NCBI RefSeq assembly: GCF_902168435.1
Contig: NZ_LR656169.1
Span: 124,001 to 188,000 of the forward strand
Reading direction: 5' to 3'
Origin: Bacillus marasmi
GTDB taxonomy: Bacteria; Bacillota; Bacilli; Bacillales; Cytobacillaceae
Length of the DNA: 64,000 nucleotides
Position numbers and translations under genes: made by a program. The number at the start of each line of letters is the position of its first letter. Position 1 is the stretch's first letter. The notes under the pieces were generated by a model. It was given only the letters and a program-made list of their open reading frames with translations, did no database searches and had not been told where the DNA came from. Below are positions 19,096 to 27,895 of the stretch, piece after piece.

Positions 19096-19914
19096 TTACC
19101 CTTCTTCCACAAAAGTTTTTACCACGGCTTGATGCTCGTCCTTCAACGCTTGAATCCGCATAAGAAGCAGTTTATTTATATTTGGTAGCTTCTTCGCGAG
19201 CTTATTCACCAACTCAATGCTTTGGCTAATAGACTGATCGAAAAACTGGACGATATTATTGTGCAATTCATCCGATAATTCTTTTCCACGTTGTTCTTGA
19301 TACAGAAACGTTTTCTTTACTGCTTCTGAACTAACTGACGTTCCAGTTGTCAAAAATCGTTCTCTCTCAAGCAACAATCTCTTCGCCAATAAAAAGACCT
19401 CAGTAAATTCATTCCAATTGGAAATTTGGAAAAAGTCAGCAAGCTTCACATAGAGAGATCCTTCAATCTTCCTCAGGTTATCTAGAATTTGTTTAGTACT
19501 ATTTTGGTAATTGTGTTCATGGAGAAATATTTTTTGTTCATTTATTTCTTTAATACTGTTAGACAATTCCCGGATTAACTGAATATTGTTTACGCTTGCA
19601 AGATGCTTATAATATAACCCGCTAAAATAATCCCCAGCCAATACAGTTAACTGTTGGCCTTTTAAGTCATCCTCAATAGAATCTATTTGAACTTGGTCAT
19701 GAGTATCAAGGGCTAATTGGATTAACAAGGTTGCCGTTATGTATGTTTGTTTTTCATAATCAGGTAAATTTAGCTGATCAAACATTGAAAGGAGCAATAA
19801 GATTTTATCCTCATCAAAGAAAGGCGTCTGAATATTTTTTATTAAAAAAGGATGGAAGGCTCTTTGTCCGACAAGCTCTTTCATCTCAGCTAATCTTGAT
19901 TGAATATCATGCAA
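19096..19914 (-). CDS. hepS: Heptaprenyl diphosphate synthase component I
   Basis: Non-catalytic partner of HepT that sets product length to C35. The 272-residue protein shows family segments TATLLIQLALDTHDQV (about 60-75) and QQLTVLAGDYFSGLYY (about 87-102). The open frame begins at GTG 19923, but TTG at 19914 has AAGGGTG six bases upstream and gives MHDIQSRLAEM, aligning with the MQDI start of B. subtilis HepS. Slightly longer than the B. subtilis protein (251 residues). Confidence 0.92.
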   Translation of the reverse strand: MHDIQSRLAEMKELVGQRAFHPFLIKNIQTPFFDEDKILLLLSMFDQLNLPDYEKQTYITATLLIQLALDTHDQVQIDSIEDDLKGQQLTVLAGDYFSGLYYKHLASVNNIQLIRELSNSIKEINEQKIFLHEHNYQNSTKQILDNLRKIEGSLYVKLADFFQISNWNEFTEVFLLAKRLLLERERFLTTGTSVSSEAVKKTFLYQEQRGKELSDELHNNIVQFFDQSISQSIELVNKLAKKLPNINKLLLMRIQALKDEHQAVVKTFVEEG

Positions 19915-20128
19915 AATAATCACCCTTGTTTCCCCAAAAGTATATAAATTAAACTCCTTAGCATAGGAGGTACAGTCAAAATAAATAGATAATTGCCTAA
20001 ATGAATATCAATTCGTTATTATGAAACTCAAATCAAAGCAGTCACAATTATAACATAAAAGCAATACCGTTGGGCATACATATTATATAAAAAAACCTTC
20101 TCCACAGTACCCCTATTGAAAAAACTTC

Positions 20129-20365
20129 TTACTTTTTTGTTTCGCTTTCAACTTCACCATAACACGTCATTATTTTAGCATTCCCTCTAATTTTGATTGC
20201 TGAAGTATGCTCGGTAAATTGGGCAATTAATACTTCTCCACGATCCAGTTTTTCAGAATGATGAAATCTTGTATCTGTTCCACGAGTTAAACCAATCACA
20301 TTAACTCCATCCTCATTTGCTTTTATCACGATATATTCCCCATTAAGCGAATTTTTTCTTTCCAA
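20129..20365 (-). CDS. mtrB: Tryptophan RNA-binding attenuation protein (TRAP)
   Basis: An 11-mer ring protein that, when loaded with tryptophan, binds (G/U)AG triplets in trp leader RNAs. The 78-residue sequence is very close to B. subtilis [18 protein letters not shown] carries the tryptophan pocket, and the RNA-contact residues are Lys39 (in SEKL), Lys58 and Arg60 (in AIKIRG). It is therefore expected to be functional. It is on its own here: folE (mtrA), which precedes it in B. subtilis, is missing, as are the trp genes downstream. No (G/U)AG repeat array was noticed in this window. Confidence 0.95.
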   Translation of the reverse strand: MERKNSLNGEYIVIKANEDGVNVIGLTRGTDTRFHHSEKLDRGEVLIAQFTEHTSAIKIRGNAKIMTCYGEVESETKK

Positions 20366-20539
20366 TTCGCATCACCCCCTGCATATTGTCATGACGACCA
20401 AACACACAACCATACAAATCTTTATTTCATTTATCGACAAGATTGTAATTAGTTACATATTAGCATATCCATTTTATCACAAGCAAAGGCGACAAGTTTC
20501 GAGTTTTGCGCAATTTTTTATTACACTTTAGGCTTCTAC

Positions 20540-20571
20540 GAAAAAAGACCGCGGGATTTCCAGCGGTCTTT
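20540..20571 (-). terminator. Terminator of hbs
   Basis: AAAGACCGC (20544-20552) pairs with GCGGTCTTT (20563-20571); the minus strand continues with a T-run. It lies 37 bp after the hbs stop. Confidence 0.88.
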
Positions 20572-20607
20572 CCAGCTTAAGCATTCGCTCAAGGCAAGTT
20601 TATGTAA

Positions 20608-20880
20608 TTATTTAACTGCATCTTTAAGCGCTTTGCCTGGTTTGAAAGCAGGAACTTTACTTGCAGCGATTTCGATTTCATCCCCAGTTTGCGGGTTACG
20701 TCCTTTACGAGCAGCGCGTTCACGAACTTCAAAGTTTCCAAAACCGATTAATTGTACTTTATCACCGTTTTTTAGTGCTTCAAGAATAGTATCAAAAACA
20801 GCATCAACTGCTTTTGTTGCATCTTTCTTAGAAAGTTCACTAGCCTCAGCCACTGCACTGATTAGTTCTGTTTTGTTCAT
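20608..20880 (-). CDS. hbs: DNA-binding protein HU
   Basis: Histone-like nucleoid protein that forms dimers and bends DNA. The 90-residue sequence [19 protein letters not shown] is the standard HU start. [20 protein letters not shown] (about 46-65) is the signature leading into the beta-ribbon arm with its proline at the tip. The start at 20880 is preceded by GGAGGAGGTG, a very strong Shine-Dalgarno, in keeping with an abundant protein; three upstream codons in frame are ignored. Monocistronic, with terminator. Confidence 0.98.
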   Translation of the reverse strand: MNKTELISAVAEASELSKKDATKAVDAVFDTILEALKNGDKVQLIGFGNFEVRERAARKGRNPQTGDEIEIAASKVPAFKPGKALKDAVK

Positions 20881-21268
20881 GCTTTTCACCTCCTCCCGAA
20901 AGTGGTTGATTCAGTAAAAATAGGATACTACCTACATTTCTAAACAATATTGCAGAATTTTATACGTCATGATGAATATTTATTTGTCTATGTTCTTTAT
21001 ATTAAGAAAATAGATAAAAAACAATAAAAAGCGTCAAGAACCCTTTACTGATAAGGTTTTACGCTACCATAACGCTAATTCTGTTAAAAGATTATCACAA
21101 TCAATACCGCTAATCAAGCAGAATCCGCGAAATAATGGGAATCTTTTCATGTTCTGAAACATAATTGTAATAACTTTTTCTACTTTTTCCTATTTACAAG
21201 TCAATTTCGATGTTTTTTTGAAATAAAGGCTTAAAAAATCCTTAGTTGATTTTCACTCTTAGCAAAGC
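20881..21268. other. Gene-free leader between hbs and the tandem array
   Basis: No convincing gene is present. A weak candidate hbs promoter on the minus strand is TTGACG (21037-21032), 17 bp, TCTATT (21014-21009). The rest is AT-rich and without obvious repeats. B. subtilis also has a long hbs upstream region. Confidence 0.4.
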
Positions 21269-21674
21269 GGGCACGTAGAGATTGTCTACGTGCCCAAATC
21301 CGAGGTTGAAACACCAAATTGGGCACGTAGAGCTTGTCTACGCCCAAATCCGAGGTTGAAACACCAAATTGGGCACGTAGAGACTGTCTTCGTGTCCGAA
21401 TCCGAGACCAAAACACAAATCCGGGCACGTAGAGACTGTCTTCGTGTCCGAATCCGAGACCAAAACACAAATCCGGGCACATAGAGACTGTCTTCGTGTC
21501 CGAATCCGAGACCAAAACACAAATCCGGGCACGTAGAGACTGTCTTCGTGTCCGAATCCGAGACCAAAACACAAATCCGGGCACATAGAGACTGTCTTCG
21601 TGCCCGAATCCGGGGTTGAAACACAAAATTGGGCACGTAAAACCTGTCTACGTGCCCGAATCCGAGGTTGAAAA
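21269..21674. repeat. Tandem array of eight 52-bp hairpin units
   Basis: Units start at 21269, 21321, 21371, 21423, 21475, 21527, 21579 and 21631. Seven are 52 bp or nearly so (the second is 50 bp) and the last is partial. Each starts GGGCACRTA and has an inverted half: in the first unit GGGCACGTAGA and TCTACGTGCCC form a perfect 11-bp stem around GATTG. Units 3-6 are almost identical to each other (recent amplification), while units 1, 2, 7 and 8 carry the intact stem and a GGTTGAAACA variant. There are no unique spacers, so it is not CRISPR. Because 52 is not a multiple of three, all frames stay open and create spurious ORFs. Confidence 0.93.
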
Positions 21675-21720
21675 TCGAGTAGAGGGAAAATAAGTGATTA
21701 TTTTCTCCCCTCTCTCTCAC

Positions 21721-22094
21721 ACCACCGTACGTACGGGTTCCGTATACGGCGGTTCAATTTATATTACAGTGTGTACTTTTAGATAATGGTCTAAAGCAGA
21801 AGGGAGCCACCTCTGCTTTGGTCTTTTGTTTGAGATTGCTCTTTGGACAACTTTTGATAATCCAATGTACCTTAGCCCTCTTCCACAAAAAGGTAATACT
21901 TTTGCTTCTTCCTCTAGAATACCTAGCTGAATTAACGATTTGATTTGATTTGTTCTTCGGTACCTTCCATTGCTTCCGTATGATGACTCTAATTCTAGAG
22001 CGAAGCTTCTTATCTATCTCATTCATTGCTGTTTTCATATTTGAGTTTCCAAAGTAGTTAACCCACCCAAATATGACTATGCCTGGCACACCCA
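21721..22094 (-). mobile_element. Remnant of the 3' end of a group II intron
   Basis: The minus strand carries the C-terminal part of an intron-encoded reverse transcriptase/maturase, followed at 21753-21721 by ACCGCCGTA...TACGGTGGT, a folded hairpin of the type found after such ORFs near the 3' end of group II introns. The 5' side is lost: the remnant begins directly at the spoIVA terminator. Some group II introns insert next to terminator stems, which would explain the position. Not functional. Confidence 0.75.
21759..22094 (-). pseudogene. Group II intron maturase, C-terminal fragment with frameshift
   Basis: One minus-strand frame reads GWVNYFGNSNMKTAMNEIDK, then LRSRIRVIIRKQWKVPKNK, the X/maturase domain. 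The match then moves to another frame: SLIQLGILEEEAK, then VQRAISNKRPKQRWLPSALD and HYLKVHTVI before TAA at 21759. The switch falls on three copies of a 5-bp repeat (GATTT on the plus strand, 21937-21951). Four copies would restore one continuous frame, so loss of a repeat unit explains the break. The reverse transcriptase domains are absent. Confidence 0.78.
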
Positions 22095-22123
22095 CAAAAA
22101 AGACTGACACGAAGTCAGTCTTT
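22095..22123 (-). terminator. Terminator of spoIVA
   Basis: AAAGACTGAC (22099-22108) pairs with GTCAGTCTTT (22114-22123). The minus strand continues TTT. It lies 16 bp after the spoIVA stop and abuts the group II remnant. Confidence 0.88.
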
Positions 22124-22139
22124 GTATATTTTCACTTAT

Positions 22140-23618
22140 TTATAAAATAATCGCGATGAGCCCACCTGAGCCTTCGTTGATGATTCTTTCAAGCGTTTCC
22201 TTAAGCTTGTATCTTGCATTCTCTGGCATCAAGGATAATTTGGCTTGAATTCCCTCACGAACGATAGAACTTAAGCTTCTTCCGAAAATATCAGAATTCC
22301 AAATGGATAGCGGATCATCTTCGAAATCCTGCATTAAATAACGAACTAATTCTTCACTCTGTTTTTCTGTACCGATTATTGGGGCAAACTCCGATTCCAC
22401 ATCGACCTTAATCATATGAATCGATGGAGCGACAGCCTTAAGACGCACACCGAACCTTGAGCCTTGGCGAATAATTTCTGGTTCATCAAGACTCATATCA
22501 GCTAGCGACGGTGCTGCTATACCATAGCCCGTTTGCTTCACCATTTTTAACGCCTCGGAAACCTGATCATATTCCGTTTTCGCATGGGCAAAGTCCTGCA
22601 TTAGTTCAAGTAGGTGGTCCTTTCCGCGTATTTCTACTCCGACAATTTCCTTTAAGACCTCATCATACAAATCATCTGGTGCATAAAGGTCAATTTCTGC
22701 TACCCCTTGCCCCATTTCGATTCCCGCTAGACCAGCTTTATCGATAAACTCAAAATCACTAAATTGGTTTACGACTCGATCAACATCTCTTAATCTCTTA
22801 ATATCTTTTACCGTTTCCTTTACAGCTTCTTGATAGCTTTCGCGAAGCCAGTGGCTTTCCTTGAGGACCATTACCCAGCTCGGTAAATTCACATTCACCT
22901 CTAAAACAGGGAACTCATATAATGCTTCACGTAATACGTTTAACACATCTGATTCCCGCATGCTCTCTACACTCATAGCCAGCACTGGGATATCATATTT
23001 TTCAGCTAATTCCGCTCGCAATGCCTCTGTATTTGGATGATGTGGTTGTGCACTGTTCACCACAATAATAAATGGCTTTCCAACTTCCTTCAGCTCATCA
23101 ATTACACGTTCTTCAGCTTCAATGTAATTAGCACGCGGTATTTCACCGATTGTTCCATCAGTTGTAATGACCACACCGATAGTGGAATGTTCCTGAATTA
23201 CCTTTCTCGTCCCAATTTCCGCTGCTTCATGGAACGGAATAGGCTCTTCGTACCAAGGTGTCGTAATCATGCGTGGACCATTTTCATCCTCATATCCCTT
23301 TGCACCTGGTACAGTATATCCAACGCAATCAACGAGACGGATATTGACTTCAAGACCTTCGTCAACATGAACGGAGGAGGCTTGATTAGGGACAAATTTT
23401 GGTTCAGTTGTCATAATCGTTTTTCCGGCAGCACTTTGAGGGAGTTCGTCTTGGGTACGGGCACGTTCAGCTTCGCTTCTAATATTCGGCAGCACGACTA
23501 GTTCCATAAATTTTTTGATAAAGGTTGATTTTCCCGTACGCACAGCTCCTACTACGCCTAGGTAAATGTCGCCGCCAGTCCGCTCGGCGATATCTTTAAA
23601 AATATCTATCTTTTCCAA
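22140..23618 (-). CDS. spoIVA: Stage IV sporulation protein A, spore coat ATPase
   Basis: Structural ATPase that polymerises on the outer forespore membrane to form the basement layer of the spore coat. The 492-residue protein has a Walker A loop GAVRTGKST (about residues 24-32), a GTPase-like N-terminal domain with VDCVGYTVPG and NSAQPHHP, and the conserved C-terminus GGLIAIIL needed in B. subtilis for membrane targeting through SpoVM. The start is TTG at 23618 with AGGAGGGG seven bases upstream. Upstream, CATAAATA preceded at about 15 bp by TCATAAG is a possible SigE-type promoter. A terminator follows. Confidence 0.98.
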   Translation of the reverse strand: MEKIDIFKDIAERTGGDIYLGVVGAVRTGKSTFIKKFMELVVLPNIRSEAERARTQDELPQSAAGKTIMTTEPKFVPNQASSVHVDEGLEVNIRLVDCVGYTVPGAKGYEDENGPRMITTPWYEEPIPFHEAAEIGTRKVIQEHSTIGVVITTDGTIGEIPRANYIEAEERVIDELKEVGKPFIIVVNSAQPHHPNTEALRAELAEKYDIPVLAMSVESMRESDVLNVLREALYEFPVLEVNVNLPSWVMVLKESHWLRESYQEAVKETVKDIKRLRDVDRVVNQFSDFEFIDKAGLAGIEMGQGVAEIDLYAPDDLYDEVLKEIVGVEIRGKDHLLELMQDFAHAKTEYDQVSEALKMVKQTGYGIAAPSLADMSLDEPEIIRQGSRFGVRLKAVAPSIHMIKVDVESEFAPIIGTEKQSEELVRYLMQDFEDDPLSIWNSDIFGRSLSSIVREGIQAKLSLMPENARYKLKETLERIINEGSGGLIAIIL

Positions 23619-23819
23619 GTGATCCCCTCCTGAATCTTGAGTTAGTGGGATAAGACTATCCTGTTCGTTTCCTGTTAGGTATTATAAGACAATATATATT
23701 TATGATGTTGTCCTACCATCTTATGACTGTTTTGTTTATTTTTTTACCTCCTTGCCTTAAAACTTATCAATAGTAGTCATTTTTTACGTCTGTAATTTTT
23801 AAAGCACAGGATTTCAAAA

Positions 23820-23863
23820 ATAAAAAACCCTTCTCCTACAATATATTTTGTAGAAAAAGGGTT
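23820..23863 (-). terminator. Terminator of yphF
   Basis: Long imperfect stem with AACCCTT at one end and AAGGGTT at the other, with TTCTACAA/TTGTAGGA-type pairing inside. On the minus strand it is followed by a T-run. It lies 37 bp after the yphF stop. Confidence 0.75.
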
Positions 23864-23899
23864 ATGACTATTTTATCTAGTTAAAGGCTTTTGCTTGTC

Positions 23900-24613
23900 C
23901 TATTTTTTTTCAAGGAAAATGGGATCTTTGGTTTTCTCATCAATGGTGTACGGTACCGAATAAGCTGGTACAAAATGAGAGTTCTTTACAAGCAAGTCCC
24001 TAATATCATCGCCCTGTTTGTATGAGTGCTCACTCTTTTGAAGGAGCTCGTACAAATCGGTCCGATAATCCACAAAAATTTCTGCGTTTCCATCCACAAT
24101 TAACGGTAGATTTTTCTGAGTAAACGGACTAACTACGAATGGTTCTTCCTTATAACCAAGCTTTTTATAATCCATAGTAAACAGATTATCAGCTATTTTT
24201 TCCTTAAATGGCGGGTAGCCTTGTGATTGTATTCTAATTTTCACTTCACGAATTGTTTCCGCCATTCTAACATCCAAAAGTTTAACCGTTGGATCATTTT
24301 CAACATCCACTAGAACATATTGAAAAACTCCACCGCTTTCAAAGGCATTCCCAGGTGGTTCAGCGATATATTGTGGTGCAATTTTCTTAAAATCAATCGG
24401 ATATTTTTGATAAATAGGCGTGTCCGCTTCTTTCGTTTTAATAGGTAAAATCCCATTATTCGCTTCACGGAATTGATTGATTGCCGATTGCACGGCTTTA
24501 ATTTGATCCTCATACGGTATTTTATTTTGTGCCAGTTCTTCCTCAGGATACATACATGCAGATAATAGAATGCTAACAAACATGATAAGGAAAAAAGGGA
24601 TGATCTTTTTCAT
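23900..24613 (-). CDS. yphF: Lipoprotein YphF
   Basis: A 237-residue predicted lipoprotein. A hydrophobic signal sequence (residues 1-19) ends in the lipobox LLSAC with Cys20 as lipidation site. The mature part is soluble and hydrophilic, without motifs I recognise. Members of the YphF family are encoded between spoIVA and yphE in bacilli; in B. subtilis the gene is linked to sporulation by regulation, but its function is not known. It is 29 bp downstream of yphE and likely in the same transcript. Confidence 0.8.
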   Translation of the reverse strand: MKKIIPFFLIMFVSILLSACMYPEEELAQNKIPYEDQIKAVQSAINQFREANNGILPIKTKEADTPIYQKYPIDFKKIAPQYIAEPPGNAFESGGVFQYVLVDVENDPTVKLLDVRMAETIREVKIRIQSQGYPPFKEKIADNLFTMDYKKLGYKEEPFVVSPFTQKNLPLIVDGNAEIFVDYRTDLYELLQKSEHSYKQGDDIRDLLVKNSHFVPAYSVPYTIDEKTKDPIFLEKK

Positions 24614-24642
24614 TTTCTCATTCCTTACAAATATGTATTTTT

Positions 24643-24840
24643 TTATTCAGTTGGTCCACTTAATACAACAAACAAGATAATTAGTCCAGATAAAATCATT
24701 AATCCATAGGCAAGCACAGCTGTGATAAATTTAAAAGCCCCTTTAAGCTTAAAACGACTAAGATAAATAAACCCCAGTGACAAAAACATAAAACCCATTC
24801 CGGCTAACGAAATCCACATTTTTATTAACGACTGTGACAT
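24643..24840 (-). CDS. yphE: DUF2768 small membrane protein YphE
   Basis: A 65-residue protein with two membrane helices (about 7-26 and 37-60) separated by a short basic loop RFKLKG. It belongs to the DUF2768/YphE family, encoded next to yphF. The frame is open from GTG 24849, but ATG at 24840 has GAAGGAG with an eight-base gap, so it is preferred. Function unknown; position next to spoIVA and yphF suggests a spore-related role (inference). Confidence 0.75.
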   Translation of the reverse strand: MSQSLIKMWISLAGMGFMFLSLGFIYLSRFKLKGAFKFITAVLAYGLMILSGLIILFVVLSGPTE

Positions 24841-24989
24841 TTTCCACACTCCTTCATTCGAAATGTATTATATCACACGAATTTAATAAAAAAATAATAT
24901 TTCGACTTTTTTTGATATTGAAATACACGTTTTCGATATTTCCCACCAATAAACCAAGCGAAAATAAGAGAAATTTAGTGATTATAGTC

Positions 24990-25033
24990 AAAAAAATACT
25001 GAAGTAAAGATGGGGCATTATCTTTACTTCAGT
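24990..25033 (-). terminator. Terminator of the der-gpsA unit
   Basis: A 14-bp perfect stem, ACTGAAGTAAAGAT/ATCTTTACTTCAGT, with an eight-base loop. On the minus strand it is followed by ATTTTTTTG. It is about 100 bp after the gpsA stop. Confidence 0.9.
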
Positions 25034-25135
25034 TTATTTGACTAAAACACCCAAACACCGGTTCAAATTACCAGTTGCTTCGTTGCATTGTATGCAAAGA
25101 AGGCTAATAAGTATCGTCGAAATGCCTATAAATCA

Positions 25136-26197
25136 TTAATTAATTGTATCTGTTGTTCTTTCACCTAAAATATTGACCAGATCTTCCATTTCATTAGTTT
25201 TCATTCGACCCATTAAAGATTCAACCCCGGCTTTAGGATTAACGCCATTAAACAGTACATCATATAAAATATTCGTTATCGGCATACTTACATCATATTT
25301 TTTTGAAAGCTGATAAGCCGCTTTTGTCGTACGTACACCTTCGACCACCATGCCCATATTATCCAATACTTCTTCTAAGCTTTGGCCTTTACCCAGCATA
25401 TTGCCGGCGCGCCAATTTCGTGAATGGACGCTTGTACAAGTTACAATTAAATCACCAATCCCAGCTAAACCAGAAAAAGTTAATGGATTGGCGCCCATTT
25501 TTGTACCGAGCCTAGCTATTTCTGCTAGCCCCCTTGTCATTAATGCCGCTTTTGCATTATCACCAAAACCAAGCCCATCAGAAATACCTGCAGCAAGAGC
25601 GATAATATTTTTTAACGCACCACCAATTTCAACACCAACAATGTCAGGATTAGTATAAACGCGAAAATTGTGATTGATAAACAAATCTTGGATGGCTTCG
25701 GCTGCAACCATATTTTTTGATGTTACAGCGACAGTTGTTGGGTGTCGTAAACTAACCTCTTCAGCATGACTTGGCCCGGATAATACCACAACATCCATTA
25801 AGAGTGATTCAGGCATTTCCTGTTCGATAATTTCTGAGATTCTTAACAGCGAATCAGGTTCAATTCCTTTACTTACATGAACAATCGTAAATGGTTCAGG
25901 ATTACATGCAACCATTTTTCTAATTACTTCTCTGATCGCTTTTGTTGGAACAGCTAGAACGATAATTTCCAGACCCGTTAATGCTTCCGCAAGTGATGAG
26001 TATCCCTTAATCGCAACGGGAAGTTCGATGTCAGGAAGATATTTTTTATTGGAATGGGTTTGATTGATTTCGTCTATTTGGTCTGCGTTATGGCCCCAAA
26101 GACGTACCTCATGACCATTATCGGCGAGCACAATTGCCAGGGCCGTTCCCCAGCTTCCAGCCCCAATAACCGCAACCTTTTCTTGTTTTCGGTTCAT
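25136..26197 (-). CDS. gpsA: Glycerol-3-phosphate dehydrogenase [NAD(P)+]
   Basis: Reduces dihydroxyacetone phosphate to sn-glycerol-3-phosphate, the entry to phospholipid synthesis. The 353-residue protein starts with a Rossmann loop [10 protein letters not shown] (about 12-21) and contains [11 protein letters not shown] (about 138-148), [20 protein letters not shown] with the catalytic lysine, and [12 protein letters not shown] (about 249-260). The start ATG has GGAGGG seven bases upstream. It follows der by 13 bp, as in B. subtilis. Confidence 0.98.
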   Translation of the reverse strand: MNRKQEKVAVIGAGSWGTALAIVLADNGHEVRLWGHNADQIDEINQTHSNKKYLPDIELPVAIKGYSSLAEALTGLEIIVLAVPTKAIREVIRKMVACNPEPFTIVHVSKGIEPDSLLRISEIIEQEMPESLLMDVVVLSGPSHAEEVSLRHPTTVAVTSKNMVAAEAIQDLFINHNFRVYTNPDIVGVEIGGALKNIIALAAGISDGLGFGDNAKAALMTRGLAEIARLGTKMGANPLTFSGLAGIGDLIVTCTSVHSRNWRAGNMLGKGQSLEEVLDNMGMVVEGVRTTKAAYQLSKKYDVSMPITNILYDVLFNGVNPKAGVESLMGRMKTNEMEDLVNILGERTTDTIN

Positions 26198-26210
26198 TCA
26201 TATCCCTCCG

Positions 26211-27521
26211 TTACTTTCTTTCTCTCGGATAGATTTTAATAGGTGTTCCTTCAAAACCAAACGCGTCGCGAATGCGGTTTTCAAGAAAACGCTCATATGA
26301 AAAATGCATTAATTCAGGTTCATTTACAAAAACCACAAAGGTTGGCGGCTTAACCGATACCTGTGTTGTGTAATATATTTTAAGTCGTCTTCCTTTGTCC
26401 GTCGGTGTAGGATTCATTGCTACGGCATCCATGATGACATCATTTAATACGGTAGTTGGTACACGCTTGGAGTGATTTTCACTTGCGACATCAATCATCG
26501 GAATAAGTGTATGAATTCGCTTTTTCGTTTTTGCGGAAAGGAAAACGATTGGTGCATAATCTAAAAATAGAAAATGCTCACGAATTTTTTGCTCAAATTC
26601 CTTCATCGTTTTCTCATCTTTTTCAACCGCATCCCACTTATTCACTACAATAACTACTGCACGACCCGCTTCATGAGCATATCCTGCAATCTTCTTATCT
26701 TGATCAATGATTCCTTCTTCTGCATTAATGACAACAAGAACTACATCTGAGCGTTCAATCGCACGCAATGCTCTAAGTACACTATATTTTTCTGTTGTCT
26801 CATACACTTTACCTTTTTTACGCATTCCTGCTGTGTCAATAATGATGTACCGTTGACCGTTAACAGTCACATCGGAGTCAATCGCGTCTCTTGTCGTTCC
26901 AGCAATGTCACTGACAATGACCCGCTCTTCACCTAACATCGCATTTACAAGTGAGGATTTCCCGACATTTGGACGACCAATTAAGCTAAACTTAATGACA
27001 TCATCACCATATTCCTTGTCCTTTGTGTTTGGAAAATGCCTTGCTGCTTCATCGAGCAAATCGCCAAGACCTAAACCGTGTGAACCGGAAATCGGAATCG
27101 GCTCCCCGAAACCTAATGCATAGAAATCATAGATTTGGTCTCTCATTTCCGGGTTGTCCACTTTATTAACAGCGAGCACCACAGGTTTTTTTGACTTATA
27201 GAGGATTTTAGCAACCTCTTCATCAGCAGCAGTGACACCTTCTCTACCATTAGTGATAAAAATAATGACGTCAGCTTCATCAATCGCGATTTCAGCCTGC
27301 TGGCGAATTTGCTCAAGAAACGGCTCATCACCAAGATCAATTCCACCTGTATCAATAATATTAAAATCATGAGTTAACCATTCTGCTGAGCTATAAATAC
27401 GGTCACGCGTAACACCTGGAATATCTTCAACAATTGAAATTCGTTCACCAACAATACGATTAAATATCGTTGATTTGCCAACATTCGGGCGCCCAACAAT
27501 GGCTACAACTGGTTTTACCAA
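26211..27521 (-). CDS. der: Ribosome biogenesis GTPase Der
   Basis: Essential tandem GTPase needed for 50S subunit maturation. The 436-residue protein has two G domains, each with the full motif set: [13 protein letters not shown] and NKVD in the first; [13 protein letters not shown] and NKWD in the second. A C-terminal KH-like domain follows. The frame is open from GTG 27530, but TTG at 27521 follows AAAGGGTGG by five bases and gives (M)[14 protein letters not shown], the family N-terminus and length. Confidence 0.98.
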   Translation of the reverse strand: MVKPVVAIVGRPNVGKSTIFNRIVGERISIVEDIPGVTRDRIYSSAEWLTHDFNIIDTGGIDLGDEPFLEQIRQQAEIAIDEADVIIFITNGREGVTAADEEVAKILYKSKKPVVLAVNKVDNPEMRDQIYDFYALGFGEPIPISGSHGLGLGDLLDEAARHFPNTKDKEYGDDVIKFSLIGRPNVGKSSLVNAMLGEERVIVSDIAGTTRDAIDSDVTVNGQRYIIIDTAGMRKKGKVYETTEKYSVLRALRAIERSDVVLVVINAEEGIIDQDKKIAGYAHEAGRAVVIVVNKWDAVEKDEKTMKEFEQKIREHFLFLDYAPIVFLSAKTKKRIHTLIPMIDVASENHSKRVPTTVLNDVIMDAVAMNPTPTDKGRRLKIYYTTQVSVKPPTFVVFVNEPELMHFSYERFLENRIRDAFGFEGTPIKIYPRERK

Positions 27522-27619
27522 AAAAACCACCCTTTCTTTTCCTTGCCTAAAAACATTATGACAAATTATAAAATAGTTTCCAAATTTATTGTAGTTAAGA
27601 TTAACTTCTCTAATAAGAT

Positions 27620-27652
27620 AAGAAAAGAACCCTTCTACATGAGAAGGGTCTA
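27620..27652 (-). terminator. Terminator of the yphA-yphB-ypzH unit
   Basis: On the minus strand AGACCCTTCT pairs with AGAAGGGTTCT around a CATGT loop, followed by TTTCTT. It is located 60 bp after the ypzH stop. Confidence 0.75.
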
Positions 27653-27709
27653 ACTATAATAGTTTATCAAAGGAAAAACTTCCTAGCAATCATAATCTTG
27701 GATTCACCG

Positions 27710-27895
27710 TTAATGTTTAACAATGATAATTAATTCCTCAGAGAGCGCATGAGCAATTCCATCTAGAATTGCCTCAAGATTTGCGCCGATATTCTCCATC
27801 TCTTCTTTCGTTTCACACTGAAATACATTCGTACCAATCGGAATTTTATTTATATTGGTTGTCACTACAGCTAATATGTATTTATCTATTGTCAT
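27710..27895 (-). CDS. ypzH: Small capping-complex subunit for YIEGIA
   Basis: A 61-residue acidic protein, MTIDKYILAVVTTNINKIPI at the start. It has the size and position of the small partner protein annotated as the capping complex subunit for YIEGIA in spore formers. It overlaps the end of the YIEGIA gene by 14 bp, so the two are translationally coupled. It has no membrane segment and probably acts on the cytoplasmic face with the YIEGIA protein. The naming rests on context and a short sequence, so the symbol is tentative. Confidence 0.75.
   Translation of the reverse strand: MTIDKYILAVVTTNINKIPIGTNVFQCETKEEMENIGANLEAILDGIAHALSEELIIIVKH

Noticed and set aside
21269-21674. CRISPR array
   Set aside because: The units are contiguous 52-mers without unique spacers, and no cas genes are present in the window.
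21231-21720. Several long overlapping ORFs of 64-144 codons on both strands in the tandem array
   Set aside because: The 52-bp period rotates through all three frames and lacks stops, so every frame is open and gives the same periodic peptides. No ribosome binding site or family match is seen; the DNA is a repeat, not a gene.
21754-22110. Intact 118-codon protein gene
   Set aside because: It combines the spoIVA terminator sequence, a maturase fragment and a frame that leaves the family halfway; it is a pseudogene remnant.
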